Made by a program: the position numbers and the translations under genes | In this document: piece by piece, positions 10,076-22,461 of the stretch | Numbering within the stretch: the stretch's first letter is position 1 | Layout: each line of letters begins with the position of its first letter | Assembly: GCA_037042185.1 (NCBI GenBank) | Contig: JAXQJY010000030.1 | Coordinates: 2,046,001-2,110,000, forward strand | DNA length: 64,000 bases | Reading direction: 5' to 3' | DNA from: Sordariomycetes sp. S80-01Y | Taxonomy: Eukaryota; Ascomycota; Sordariomycetes | Notes under the pieces: generated by a model | Databases searched by the model: none | What the model saw: the letters and a program-made list of their open reading frames with translations, nothing else | Told to the model about the DNA's origin: nothing

Positions 10076-11925
10076 GACGAGGCCTCTTCTGTTCTTAACA
10101 GAGTTCACATTTGGTCTTCTTAGCTTCTTGCAAACCTCTTCTATCGAGGGAGTTAATAGAACATAACCATGATTGCTGATAGGACCGCTTAGGCTTCTAT
10201 GAACTTTGGCGCCCAAGTGTAGTCTCTGTATTTGCGTGTAACAGGATTGCGGACGTGTTCGGCAGTGAGAATTCGTAGTAAGAGTGCAGCGAGGAACGGC
10301 CTTCACGAGTCAGAAGAACATATAGAGAGACAGGGCCAATAGTGATTATTAAAACTACTACTTCCCATTATTTCAACTGCGCTTTTTGCGCGGATAGGCG
10401 CAGACGTGCAACTCCCGGGTAGTCGCGAGCGAAATGTACGGTGTCTAGAAACGACGCGAAAATAGGTGTCTTAGGATCATTCCATCGTGGGCCTGGCCAT
10501 TCAGAGCAGTAGGCTCAAGAAAATCGCAAAGTCACCTCCTCTTTCCATTTGTGATGTGCGCAATGTTGATGGCTGAGTCTGAACTACCAGAAGCTGGAGG
10601 TTTCCCCCTTCCCCCGGGTTTTGCTTGGTTACGACTGTAAAAGATCCCCGCTCCCCATTTGACCCTGGACCAGGGGGGTCCATCTTCCGGATGCCTGAGC
10701 ACCAGAAACTGTGCATGCCCTGTCTGCCCAATCACGACGCCGCATTATCTGTTTACAGTCGAATTTGTGTGAAGCAGAGTGGAGCGCGCTGCTTCTGGGG
10801 TTGCCCAGCTCCCTGGCAAGCCTGGTTGTCTGGTCTGGGTGTTCAGACTTAAACTCCTGCTAGGGTCAGTCCGGGCCGAGTCCACGAGCGACACTGCCAT
10901 GGTGAGGTGCCCGTCTGTTCACAAACAAGGTTCGGTCAGATCTGCCTGAGAGGTGACATGACAACGTGGCTGGAGGCTGACTCAGGACGGGCAAGGCGAT
11001 GCCGAGCCTGAATCGGGGTTGTTGGGGGGACACCTGGCTGTTATCCGCCCAACATTCCGAAATAGCACTGACCGCAGGTTGACCACGGGACAAAAGGGAA
11101 TATCATTGTGCACTATCATTGGCAGCGTCTAGCGGCGAGGAGAGGCCATCTGGGACGATGCTCCCGAAACCTGGAGTGGCGAAATGTCACCTCGGGGGGC
11201 TGCCGAGGCTGGAGTGATGTCGACGCATCCTCGCCAAAGACACGGTCAGCAGCCAGCGAGATTGGGCATTCTGGGATGACTGCCGTTGAATCTCACGACT
11301 TAGGCTTTGATCGACGCGTCTTCTCGTTCCGTGTGGGCTTACGCACTGCATGCGCTCTCAACGAGCCACATCTGCTGCTTGGGAATGCAAAGCAGAGAAG
11401 CCCTTGGACGATGCAAAACTCGGAATGCCATTCCCTGACCTGACACAAGTGATCCCTTGAAATCGCTGACCGCCTTTGCCATCGCCCCGTTGGGGTTTAG
11501 CGGCTCCGATAAGGAGGGCGGATAAGCGCCAGTCGCCCCGCCAATTGGAGGGGCAGAGATTTTTTTTCGTGGTGGGCTGCACCTTCCGTGCGGCGAGGCC
11601 TTTAAAGAAAAAACTTCCCTCCATCTGGCCTTTCGTCTCTTTCTCTCCCAACCATCCTCCCTTACCCTCATACCTTTTGGTCGTCAATCCTCCAGACGAA
11701 CCGCGCGGACTCGATACCTCCATATCGGTCCATTTCACACCCTGAAGCGACGTGCTGTTTCTCCTCCAGAACAGCCCCGCCCCCTCCAACAAGGACACAG
11801 CGCAGAATCGACCCCTCCATCGGTCTCTGTCCTCGAGTTCTATAGACGTTCAGTCGTTCCTATAGATCTTCCCCGGTCTTTACCCTCCCCACGAATCGAT
11901 CTTCTTCGACTCAACAACCGACAAA
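10076..11925. other. Long intergenic region: ALDH 3' flank, eEF3 promoter and 5' leader
   Basis: No gene is seen in 1.85 kb. The last 300 bases are pyrimidine-rich, as in promoters and leaders of highly expressed fungal genes. A CCAAT-centred palindrome lies at 11535-11554. Confidence 0.55.
11535..11554. promoter_or_regulatory. CCAATTGG-centred palindrome in the eEF3 promoter
   Basis: The core CCAATTGG (11541-11548) is flanked by GCCCC (11535-11539) and GGGGC (11550-11554), with one unpaired base on each side. It lies about 375 bases upstream of the eEF3 ATG. CCAAT is the core bound by the fungal HapB/C/E complex (established); use here is inferred. Confidence 0.4.
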
Positions 11926-14900
11926 ATGCCTTCCGAGAACGCTCAGTCCGTCAAGGTGCTCGATGAGCTCTTCCAGAAGCTCACCGTCTCCACCGAGGCC
12001 GCCGCCATGAAGGAGGCTTCCGGTGAGATCGCCAGCTTCATCAACGGTCGCATCGAGGACCAGGATGTGCCTAACAAGTGAGTCAACCTTGAACCTCAAA
12101 GCGCTGGCATTTTGGCATCAAAAAGTGTGGTGAGGCCACAGTTGCCGCCTTTGGTCGCTGCTGCGGCGACGGCGCTGCCCCTCACTGCCAGTGCCTGCGC
12201 ACCCACAAAAAAATTTCAAAAGCAATCGAGGCTAACCACCCCAGGCTCATCGAGAACCTCCAGAAGCAGCTCTCCAACAAGAAGGACGCTGTCGCCCGTG
12301 AGCGCGCTTGCATCGCCATTGAGCAGATTGCCTCGCACGCTGATGTTTCCGCTCACGTCGAGCCCTACCTCGTCGTCCTCCTCCCCAACGTCCTCGCCGC
12401 CGTTGGTGACAAGATCCCCGCCGTCAAGAATGCCGGTCAGGCTGCCACCCTCGCCATTGCTGGCGCTCTCAACGGCAATGCCATCAAGGTCGCCCTTGGC
12501 CCCGTCATGGAGTCCATCCGCAGCGCCCAGAAGTGGCCCGAGAAGATGGCTGCCCTTGACTTCATCGACGCCCTCATCAAGCGTTGCCCCGCTCAGCTCG
12601 CCTTCCGTGTCCCCGACTTGATTCCCGTCATCTCCGAGTCCATGTGGGATACCAAGAAGGAGGTTAAGGAGCGCGCCTACAAGACCATGGAGGTTCTCTG
12701 CCAGCTCATTGTCAACCGTGATATTGAGCGTTTCATTCCTGAGCTCATCAAGTGTATCGCCAAGCCCGAGAACGTCCCTGAGACCGTTCACTTGCTCGGT
12801 GCTACCACTTTCGTCACTGAGGTCCAGGAGCCCACTCTTGCCCTCATGGTACCCCTGCTTGACCGTGGTCTCAACGAGCGTGAGACCGCCATCAAGCGTA
12901 AGTCCGCTGTCATTGTCGACAACATGTGCAAGCTGGTCGACGACCCCAACATTGTCGCTCCTTTCTTGCCTAAGATGATGCCCGCCCTTACCAAGAACTA
13001 CGACAACTTGGCCGACCCCGAGGCTCGTGAGAAGACTAAGCAGGCTCTCGACACCCTCAACCGTGTTGGTGACATCAAGGACGGCGTCATTCCTGAGGCC
13101 CGTAACGATGGTGACCTCAAGGTCGTCCTCGGCAAGCTCACCAACATCCTCAAGCCCAAGTACGGCAACTACTTGGAGAAGATGGGCCCCGTTGCCGAGT
13201 ACATCTCCGCCATCGCTGGTCAGCTCGTTGACGAGAAGGAGGGTGAGCCCATTGTCTGGATCGAGAACCTCAAGCCCTACGTCTCCGTCATCACTGGCAT
13301 CGACAACGCCGAGGGCATCGTGGACGAGCTCCGCAGGAAGGCTTCCCCCGGCGCTGTGGCCGAGGATGAGGTCGAGCCCGATGAGGAGGAGGGTGAGGAT
13401 CTTTGCAACTGTACTTTCTCTCTTGCCTACGGTGCCAAGATTCTTCTCAACCAGACTCACCTGCGTCTCAAGCGTGGCCAGCGCTACGGTCTTTGCGGTC
13501 CCAACGGTTCCGGAAAGTCCACCCTCATGCGCGCCATCAACAACGAGCAGGTTGAGGGTTTCCCCAAGCAGTCCGAGGTCAAGACCGTCTTCGTCGAGCA
13601 CGATCTCGACTCTGCTGACACTGAGATGACCACCATCGACTGGACCATGAAGAAGCTCCAGGAGGCCGGTGTCAAGTCCACCCAGGCCGAGGTCGAGACT
13701 CGCCTCAACGAGTTCGGCTTCACCCCTGCCATGGTGTCTGGTGAGATCACCGCCCTCTCTGGTGGTTGGAAGATGAAGCTCGCTCTGTGCCGTGCTGTCT
13801 TCGAGGAGCCCGATATTCTGCTTCTCGACGAGCCCACCAACCATTTGGATGTGAAGAACGTCAAGTGGCTCGAGGAGTACCTCATCAACTCCCCTTGCAC
13901 CTCCATCATCGTCTCTCACGATTCTGGCTTCCTCGACAACATTTGCCAGCACATAGTTCACTACGAGCGCTTCAAGCTCAAGCGCTACCGTGGTAACCTT
14001 GCCGACTTCGTCAAGCGCGTCCCCTCTGCCAAGTCTTACTACGAGCTCGGTGCCTCCGAGATCGAGTTCTCCTTCCCCGAGCCCGGTTTCCTCGAGGGTG
14101 TCAAGACCAAGGCCAAGGCCATTCTCCGTGCCACCAAGATGTCCTTCCAGTACCCCGGTACCAGCAAGCCTCAGATCCAGGACATCACTTTCCAGTGCTC
14201 CCTTGGTTCGCGTATTGCCGTCATTGGTCCCAACGGTGCTGGCAAGTCGACTCTGATCAATGTGCTCACTGGTGAGCTCATCCCCACCCAGGGTGAGATC
14301 TACCAGCACGAGAACATCCGTATCGCCTACATCAAGCAGCACGCTTTCGCTCACATTGACAACCACCTGGACTCCACTCCTTCCGAGTACATCCAGTGGC
14401 GTTTCCAGACTGGTGAGGATCGTGAGACCATGGACCGTGCCAACAAGATCATCACCGACGCTGATGAGAAGGCCATGGACAAGGTCTTCACGATTGAGGG
14501 TAGCCCCCGCCGTGTCATTGGCATCAACTCTCGCCGCAAGTTCAAGAACTCCTACGAGTACGAGTGCTCTTTCGCCCTTGGTGAGAACCTGGGCATGAAG
14601 AACGAGCGCTGGACTCCCATGATGTCTGCCGACAACGCCTGGTTGCCCCGTTCCGAGCTGCTCGCGTCTCACCAGAAGATGGTTGCCGACGTCGATATGA
14701 AGGAGGCCCTCGCCTCCGGTCAGTTCCGTCCTCTGGTCCGCAAGGAGATTGAGTCTCACTGCGCCAACTTCGGTCTCGACGCTGAGCTCGTCTCTCACTC
14801 GCGCATGCGTGGTCTGTCTGGTGGCCAGCGTGTCAAGACTGTCTTGGCTGCTTGCTCGTGGCAACGCCCCCACTTGATCGTCCTTGACGAGCCTACCAAC

Positions 14901-15313
14901 TACCTTGACCGTGACTCCCTCGGTGCCTTGTCCAAGGCCCTGAAGAAGTTCGAGGGTGGTGTCATCATCATTACCCACTCCGCCGAGTTCACCAAGGACT
15001 TGACTGAGGAAGTCTGGGCCGTCATGGACGGTAAGATGACGCCTTCCGGCCACAACTGGGTGTCCGGCCAGGGCTCTGGTCCCCGCCTCAAGGGCGATGA
15101 CGGCGATGAGGAGGAGAAGTTCGACGCCATGGGCAACAAGATCGTCAGCACCAAGAAGGCCAAGAAGCTGACCTCTTCCGAGGCGCGTAAGAAGAAGAAG
15201 GGTAAGTCACTGTTTCAATCTCAGCCTTTGAATGTGTCGCTAACAGTTTTGCAGAGCGTATGGCCCGCCGCAAGCGTGGTGAGGAGGTGTTCAGCGATGA
15301 GGACGACATCTAA
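11926..15313 (+). CDS. YEF3: Translation elongation factor 3 (eEF3), ABC-F type ATPase
   Basis: Cytosolic ribosome-bound ATPase that promotes release of deacylated tRNA from the E site; characteristic of fungi. Exons are 11926-12077, 12245-15201 and 15255-15313, giving 1,055 residues, the usual length. HEAT repeats occupy roughly residues 1-320. The first ABC domain has Walker [10 protein letters not shown] near residue 468, LSGGW and [11 protein letters not shown]. The second has GPNGAGKST near 711, LSGGQR and [10 protein letters not shown], with the eEF3-specific chromodomain insertion between its Walker A and signature motifs. The C-terminus is lysine-rich and ends [10 protein letters not shown]. 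Codon use is strongly C-ending, as expected for very high expression, and this bias also creates a long meaningless open frame on the opposite strand. Confidence 0.98.
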
Positions 15314-16184
15314 ATTACTCATCCCCCACCTTTTCTCCCTCACGCACATACTACGACCCTGACGAGTACGACATCACTCTTCTTACGATTACCCGGATAT
15401 TTACCACCCTTTTCTTTGTCGCATAATGATTTGAGAGCAAAAAGTCATCCTTGTTTTTTTTCTGGTTGATTTTGGTCACACGAAATACAACGGAGCGAAG
15501 GGCTACCGATAGAACGCTCTGCTGGTTTGACTTTGTTAGACTAGACCTCGGCGATGGGTTCATACAAGTTACTGGGATTGGAGGATCCTGGTGGGTTGTG
15601 CTGTCGACGGGGCACACAAGGAGGATATGGCGATAGATAGAGCCAATACACTCATGAAGACCAATCATCATTCAAATCAAAAGTGACTGTCGCACAGACT
15701 GCCACGCTGGTGGCCGGTGATTAAATATCGCCACGCTAGCTCGCCATGGCCACTGCCAACTACGAGGTCGGAGGCTCGAGTCTGTGCGTGGACGATGGTA
15801 CTCTGCTGTCTTTGTTGCTAGAGCTTGGTCCACCACCTTCACTAAACAAAGGGGATTTGGGAAGCCGAGGTTTTCAAGGGTTCAAAGCTGCCTCTAAAAG
15901 CAGTTCCTGATATCAGAAAGTCTGCCAGCGGTCCTTGCTAGAAGTCTAGCGAAATGTTGGAATTGGCCCTTTAAGGGGTGTTTTTGGAACAAAGGGGGGT
16001 GGTGGTCACCTGTCCCCCTTTAACTGCTGTTGTTCAACCCTCAGTTAGCTGCAACTGCACCGCCACAGGCCATCTGTCAACCTTCCCTCAGCCTATCCCT
16101 TAGTTCTCCATCCTCTCATCTCTTCATCTCCTTCATGGTCTCTTTCCTTCATGGCAAAAGCTACTGTCTTCCTATGCCTCCAAG
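15314..16184. other. Intergenic region: eEF3 3' UTR and promoter of the cytochrome b5-like gene
   Basis: No gene is seen. A T-rich stretch around 15450-15475 is compatible with the eEF3 3' end. Confidence 0.4.
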
Positions 16185-19100
16185 ATGTCGCAACTGGATC
16201 CCAATAATGACAGCAGGGAGGCTGATCCTGATCTCCCACGACATGCATCAAGTAGCATCAACATGAGAGGCCATCGAAGCGCTGCCTTCATGGATGGGCA
16301 ACCTACCGGGCCTACTGTTCATCGAGCAGGTTACTTCCATCCAGCCCCAAATGTTTATCCCGGCCATTCCTGGCGTTTTAAATCTGCTCCATCGGAGACG
16401 TTGCCCGGACGCATCTCTGCGCACGACTTCCCATCTCTCCAAGATTCAGGCGATGCTTCTTCCACAGCTGCGACTTCTACCCAGCAAGCGGCATCGACAT
16501 GGGCTGGTCAGTTTGGCCTTCAGGGGTCGGAACCGACATTGCCCGACGGGCAGGCCTGGCTCACCCCTCGCTTCCCTTCCTTGCGCCCTAGAAACACGGG
16601 TGGAATTAGCAGATCTGAGAGGGTGCACGGGTATTCCGTCCCGAAGAGGATGAGCCCAGAACAGCAAGACCTTCTTTTCTGTTCTGAGGCACTTCAGCGC
16701 TCGAGGTTCGCGGGTCTGACGACGGCCGAAGCCCAGCTCTTCACACTTGAACCAGTTAAATTTTCGCCAAAGCCGAAAGTAGGAGGTGTCGCATTTGATG
16801 ATGGGACCAGTTGGTTCGCCAACGCGTTTGGAGGGAGTCTTCTAAACACAATGTCGGCACATAGACTGGATATCTTCAGGCATGAGAAGTGGGTTGACCT
16901 GTATGGCAGTGATGCAGAAAGAGACGAAAAGGATTCTGTCGGTAATGGCATCTGGGGCTGGGGTAATCCCAAGTTTCGCAGGGCGCTACGACCAGGCCTA
17001 TCTTTGGCAGATGCTACACTCAAGGAGGCACTCAAAGGCCGATGGTAAGTTGTAGCGTCATGGATCTACGTAGACACTCGAGGCTAACATTGGAAATAGG
17101 ATGCAAACTGTTCTCGGCCCTCACGGCAATCTCAAGCATGTCACCGAAACACTCAAAGACGGCACTGTCCATAATGTGTGTCGTCTCAAGCGCCGCCGCT
17201 CAGAGCATTTACTTCAAAGGCCCGCCGGTCTATCTCTTATCAAGAAGAATCCTCTTCCTCGCGAGTACGAAGCTGAAGACGTCGCCTTTGGTGTTGACCG
17301 CATCGACATGCAATCTCGCAACGAGAAGGTTCCGGATGCCCCCGACGCAGGCTTCTGGACGAAGATCAAAACAGAAAGCTGGTCCCATGAGGCACTGGGG
17401 GAGCTCAATGAGTTCTCTCGAAATGTCATCTGGACCTTCTATGATCGCGGGTGCGGCCCGCTTGGACTAGACGGCGAGGCTGGGAGGGGATTGTTCCATG
17501 TGAAGACGGTGACCAAGCCGGATCCAAAGTATCCCAAGCAGTACTTCGTCATCTCTCTCAACACGGAGCTTCTATTTCCCTTGCTCGACGATAGCGCCAG
17601 CGCTATGGAGAAGGTGCTCTCGATTCACACTACGGCCATTGTCCTACTCAGGGGCATCATCACCGCAATCTCGATGTGGAAGTGCTCAAAGTATCACTTA
17701 GACAGCATTGCGTACGACAATGAGGATATAGCTGATCTACCTTCTTCGTTCGAGAATTATACCTTTGGAGGAAAGTTGGACTTTCCCTTCCACCACGACA
17801 ACGCCACTGGTGGGAGCCGCAACGGCAGGGCCTTGCTCATCACCGGCTCCGACTGGCCCAATGCTGGAGACTGGATCAGGGATCACTTCCCGAATTCCGA
17901 ATCTTGGATCGATCGACTACGCCTCATGCACACCAACGAGCCCTGCCAGATCAGGTCACAGTGGTTTTCATACCCCATTCCGGGCGCATGGAGCGTACGC
18001 CTCCTCAAAGCAGATACGTGGGCGAACCCAGAAGTTCTCGTCGATCTCAAGTTTCCGAAGCACTTCAAAGCTCTGACCCAGCGCTGCGCTCAGACGTGGG
18101 GAAGCACGCACCTGGAGAGCAAGACGCTCCCTCTTGAGATCCCTGTTCAGCCTAGGCAGAATCACCCCTTCATGTCGAAACTTAGGCTTAGTCACAAGAT
18201 AGAAGACCATCCTAGACAGCAAGATCCATTCGCAGAGGATGTACTGCCGATTATTGATAGGGTTACGGCTCGAAGGGCGGAGTGGAACAAGATGCGGAAA
18301 CCTTGGTACGAGCCTGCACAGCTCGCTTGGAGCTTAACCCCATACTCTATGCCGCATACACGATGGATTTTGTCTCAGCTTAAAGGGTGGATTCAGGATC
18401 AATCTCTTCGAAGCGAGCATCTCGCCCACGAGCTTCTTCACCGCTTCTGGCTCAATGGGAAACCAAGCGCCAATGGCGAGCCGCACAATTGGTTCTACGT
18501 CGCCGTGGGACACATGTTCGCCGCCTGTCTGCCTTGCAGAAGGAAGCCTCGTAAAGTGCAGTCGGAATACGACTCGGAAGGCTCAAGGCCTCAACGTTTT
18601 AACTCGCTCACAGCCCACATGGATTTCCGCGGCATCGGTCTTCGAGCCGTCAATGACGCCTTTCACGTGGAAATCAAGGCCACCGCCTACACCAACCAGG
18701 TTCGACATGGTGGTTTAGATGAGCGCAAAAGACATCTCAGGCTCGCAAGAAGAATGGGCGAGGTATACTTCTTCACTCGTCCTCACACGAGAGCCTTGAA
18801 GAGCGCTTTCATGGCAGCGCTGCGGAACCTTGAACATCAAGCTCGTGAGGAGATGGACGAGTCAAACTGGTGGGTTTGTCAGTTCGCCTTGCCAGCCTAT
18901 GAAGGTGCTTCTGAGAGTGCCAGTGAGGAGCAGTTCAAGACTTTCGGGGTCGAAACGTGCGTAACAGCCAAGTCCCAGCCTTTGCCCTGCTTTAGAACGG
19001 CAGTGGGAAGTGCGAAGCAGTCAACTATCGCGGGTGGGCTGGGGAAGTGGTCCAAGCCAACCAAGGCTGACGAAAGCTATCTTCAAATACTCCATGACAA

Positions 19101-21002
19101 TCTCTATGACCGTTACTGGACTGTGGGAGAAATTGCAGACAAGGTTGCGGACCATTGGCTCTGGGTGGTCGAGCCAGACGGAGGAGAGAACGGAAGATTC
19201 ATGGTCATCAGCCTAGCAAGCAAGTCTGCCCTTCCTTTACAATACGTTTGTTGCGCTGACATCCTTAAAACAGAGGCAATGGAGAAGGAAAGAAAATCTT
19301 CCCAAGATGTCGACGCCATGCTGGAGAAAGGGCCCTACGGCTACCAGTGCAAGGGCGGCAGTGCGAGGCATCACTTCAGCCCAAGCACTTGGAAACACTT
19401 CGACAAAGTCGGCTACGTAATCCAGCCGGTATCTTGGGAAATGGTTCACCAGAATGACGGGAACAATGGAAAACCGCTGTGGATTCAGATTGGCCACGAT
19501 GTCTTTGACATTACCAGTAAGTTTTCGCCTCAGCGAACATTTGTGGTTTTAGTTAACTCATCTGGAGACTTTCCTTGGTACGAATTCGGAGGCCCTGACC
19601 TGGCTACAAAACTCCAGAAGCAGACTCAGTACCTCAACTCCAGCTTGCTGGATCCAGATGACGACTTCTTCAGCAAATACCCAGCTGTTCTGGAGAGGCT
19701 CATGCCGTATCGCTGCGCTGCGCTTCAGAAATCAGTGGTCGTCGACGTGCCCTACTCAGTCCCAGAGATGTATCTGACGAGGGAGGAAGTGCAATGGTTT
19801 GAGTTTCCCGAGACGGGGATGTATGTGGTCATTGATGGTCTCGTGTACGATGTCACGGGTGAGTCTACTTTACCAGCTTTGCTGGGGGTATCGCGAGTCG
19901 GGCAGCGGATTTAGTACTAACTGATTCAGAGTATGTGGAGATTCACCCCGGCGGTGAAGAGCTCATTCGAAGCCATGGAGGCCAAGATATCACGAATATC
20001 TTCAAGGAGCACCACCGAGATTGGCAAATTCTCCTGGAGAGTCCTGTGTTGAAGTCACTGGTTGTTGGCCGCATCATCCCTACGCGCCCACACAACCAAG
20101 CCAACCTGCCATTAGAGGACGAGAGGTCTGGATACATCTGGGTCAAGGAGCGATTCGACGATTCGAAAGAGCACATCGTGGCCAAGAAGTTGAAGAGGGG
20201 TGGTCCATTGGTGAGGATGCGGCGTCGAGAGCTGGAGATGTGTGACGGGAAGGATGGTGATGGGTGGTTCAACGAAGGTTGGGTCGCGGTCAATGACCTC
20301 GTCTACAATATGACTTGTGAGCCCCCTAACTCTACCTTTTACAGAGAGCTGACCCTGCATAGCGGTGGCACACTACAGCAAGGAGCCTTGGATCGAGGCC
20401 CTGAGGAAGTCGATGGGTGCTTCCATTCAGGACGCCGAGCTAGCCAAGCACATTTGGAGGAGGTACGCCTTCCGCGCCGTCGCGATGTTGGAGGACGAAC
20501 ATGCGGAGGACGACTATGTGCTGGACAAGAGAAGGAAGGATGCTGCGCCGCGGGATTACTCCTTCCAGCTGCAAAAGCGCGATCCAATGTTCTTCAACGG
20601 TAAGTCTACTCATAAATTGTCCCAACTTCCGTCTCAAGACTAACAGTGAAAGGCCCTCCCGCTGATATATACCTCGACGAAAAGAACCGGCCCCGCTCCA
20701 ACATCCCAAACTCAGACTCGCTCTCTACCAGATACCCCTTCCGCGCACCGAAGCGTCGTCGCCCGCCGGCCCCTTACAACGACTACGCCACACCCTTCGA
20801 CAAGGACACCTTCCTAGAGCAGGCAAGCTCAAATTACTACCTGCTTCTCGGGGAGGATGCTGAAAGGAGGAAGGGCGAAGAGATTGATAGACGGGAAGAG
20901 GAAGCCAAACGCGCCAAGTGGAGCGATTGGGGCAAGTGGACAATTCAGGCTGAAGAAAGGCTTGAGAGTGCTGCTAAGGAGATTCATGGAAGGAAAGCCT
21001 GA
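16185..21002 (+). CDS. Large protein with tandem cytochrome b5-like modules, function unknown
   Basis: The protein has 1,515 residues from exons 16185-17044, 17100-19516, 19568-19858, 19930-20316, 20363-20599 and 20647-21002. The 51-base intron at 19517-19567 is in frame without stops, so it is the least certain. Residues 1-160 are low-complexity. Residues about 290-1050 match no domain I recognise. The C-terminal third has a canonical cytochrome b5 module near residues 1175-1240: VIDGLVYDVTEYVEI, then HPGG with haem ligand His1195 and a second His at 1217/1218. It is flanked by two look-alikes. One (WIQIGHDVFDIT, residues about 1078-1150) has FGGP in place of HPGG. The other (GWVAVNDLVYNMT, after about 1290) has no HPGG. 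No signal peptide or clear membrane segment is seen, so the protein is probably intracellular. No catalytic partner domain is visible. Confidence 0.85.
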
Positions 21003-21034
21003 TTTGGGTTTCTTTGTTGAGCAGAAACCCAAAT
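21002..21034. repeat. Perfect 12-bp inverted repeat at the stop codon of the cytochrome b5-like gene
   Basis: Arms ATTTGGGTTTCT (21002-21013) and AGAAACCCAAAT (21023-21034) are exact complements around a 9-base loop. The first arm begins on the last base of the TGA stop. Role unknown. Confidence 0.6.
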
Positions 21035-22053
21035 GTGGCTTTCAGCGGTAGTGTGTGAACAATGAATTTGTATGGACTTCCGCGGCGTTTTCTCATTCGC
21101 GCCGGGCTGACGAGCCCTTGGTAACTTTCCATGTGAAATTTGAGCAGAACAGCCTCTTCCCGAGGAGGAAAGATCTGACTTCGTACTATTCGATTGTGAT
21201 CTGCTGCTCCGGTATTCAAGTAGGGGTCGGCGAAACTAGCTATTCCCAAGACTACCCCTTTCGACAGCCGAACTGTGATGCCTGCCAAGACCGCGTCCGG
21301 TTTGCTGCACGACAGTGAAACCGCCCGGTGTCCTTAATTGCTGATAATTACGCGACTTTTTCTTTTCATTTATATTCTGGAATATCTGCACTAGAAGGCC
21401 TAAGCTACGTATCATAGATGGCGGCAACGTGCTTGGACGTAGAGAGGAGCAAGCTCGAGTTATTTTCGTAGGACTCATGCATGGACAAATAAGATGAAAT
21501 TCAGGGCTCTTGAAAGAATTGGTTCCGTTCTACGGCGACCTTATATGGAACATGAGTCAGATATACATTCTCGCCAAGAGTGCGTGGTGCGAGCTCGTGA
21601 ATGCTGTCACTGCGAAAGTTGAGGGATAACATATTTCTACTGCTGCTGGCTTCGCTGTTGTGTACATTGAAGACTATCACTTAAGCGTCTGAAGCCTATC
21701 CCTCTATTCTGGAGTTCCCCGAACCGCCCCTGGGCCGTTCCTTGCCGTGATGAAATCGCCTCTGAGTCATCGTGACCAAACCTGACAAGTTGCAAAGGGC
21801 CCGCAGTTGGCTATGCTCTTTCACCCCAGAGTCATCTTCAATCCCTTTGTCGATTTAGAAAATAATGAAAGGCAAGGAATCATCACAGTAGGCTTGATCA
21901 ATGTCTTTTCAAGACTCCACATCTACCTGCTGATACAGCTGGTGATCCTTCATCGATTTGCAGATATGCTTGAACGAGCTACCTGTCACAAAGATGTGAG
22001 AGAAGATCACTGAGCCCTGGAAGTACTTCGCTTACTTACACCAGCGGCTTGTC
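21035..22053. other. Gene-poor AT-richer intergenic region
   Basis: No coding frame with recognisable content or good splice signals is seen. Base composition is visibly more AT-rich than the eEF3 and housekeeping blocks. Confidence 0.4.
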
Positions 22054-22461
22054 TCAGCGATCAAGTCCTTGAACGTTCTTGGTCGGAACCTTTGGGCCAT
22101 CTTGCACGTTGGGCTCAGTGCCATGGGTGCCCTCCAGGTCCAGAGGGGTAACAGGCTTCTCTTCAGACCTGTTAGAATCATCCTTGGGCGTATTCCCATT
22201 GTTCTCTCTGGAAGATGACCGTTCCACTGAGACCTTTGGTTTGTTGATGGGCGTGAAATTCTTGGTTACGTCGTAAGGATCATGCAACCAAGGACGACAG
22301 GCCGCGGGATCGTTGATCGGTTTGAAATCCATGGTTACATCGTACGGATAGGGAAACGTCGAGGACCAAGAGGCTTGTTTGCTAGGGGCAGGAGCAAGTG
22401 CGGCGCCGTCAGCTCGGGGAGTCTGTCCCTGCTCGTTATAAGGGGAATGACTGGTAGGCAT
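22054..22461 (-). CDS. Small orphan protein with a duplicated PYDVT-x2-F-x-PIN motif
   Basis: Uninterrupted frame of 135 residues from an ATG at 22461. I do not recognise the family. The middle contains two copies of one motif about 21 residues apart, PYDVTMDFKPIN and PYDVTKNFTPIN. The rest is polar and low-complexity, rich in Pro, Ser, Lys and Glu. No signal peptide or membrane segment is seen. The internal repeat is the best evidence that this frame is translated. It lies in the orphan-rich stretch between the cytochrome b5-like gene and the permease. It could also be one exon of a larger gene. Confidence 0.45.
   Translation of the reverse strand: MPTSHSPYNEQGQTPRADGAALAPAPSKQASWSSTFPYPYDVTMDFKPINDPAACRPWLHDPYDVTKNFTPINKPKVSVERSSSRENNGNTPKDDSNRSEEKPVTPLDLEGTHGTEPNVQDGPKVPTKNVQGLDR

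Noticed and set aside
12216-15053. 945-codon open frame on the minus strand across eEF3
   Set aside because: It is antisense to an undoubted eEF3 gene. It arises from the strong C-ending codon bias of that gene and has low-complexity Gly/Leu/Val/Asp composition with no motif.
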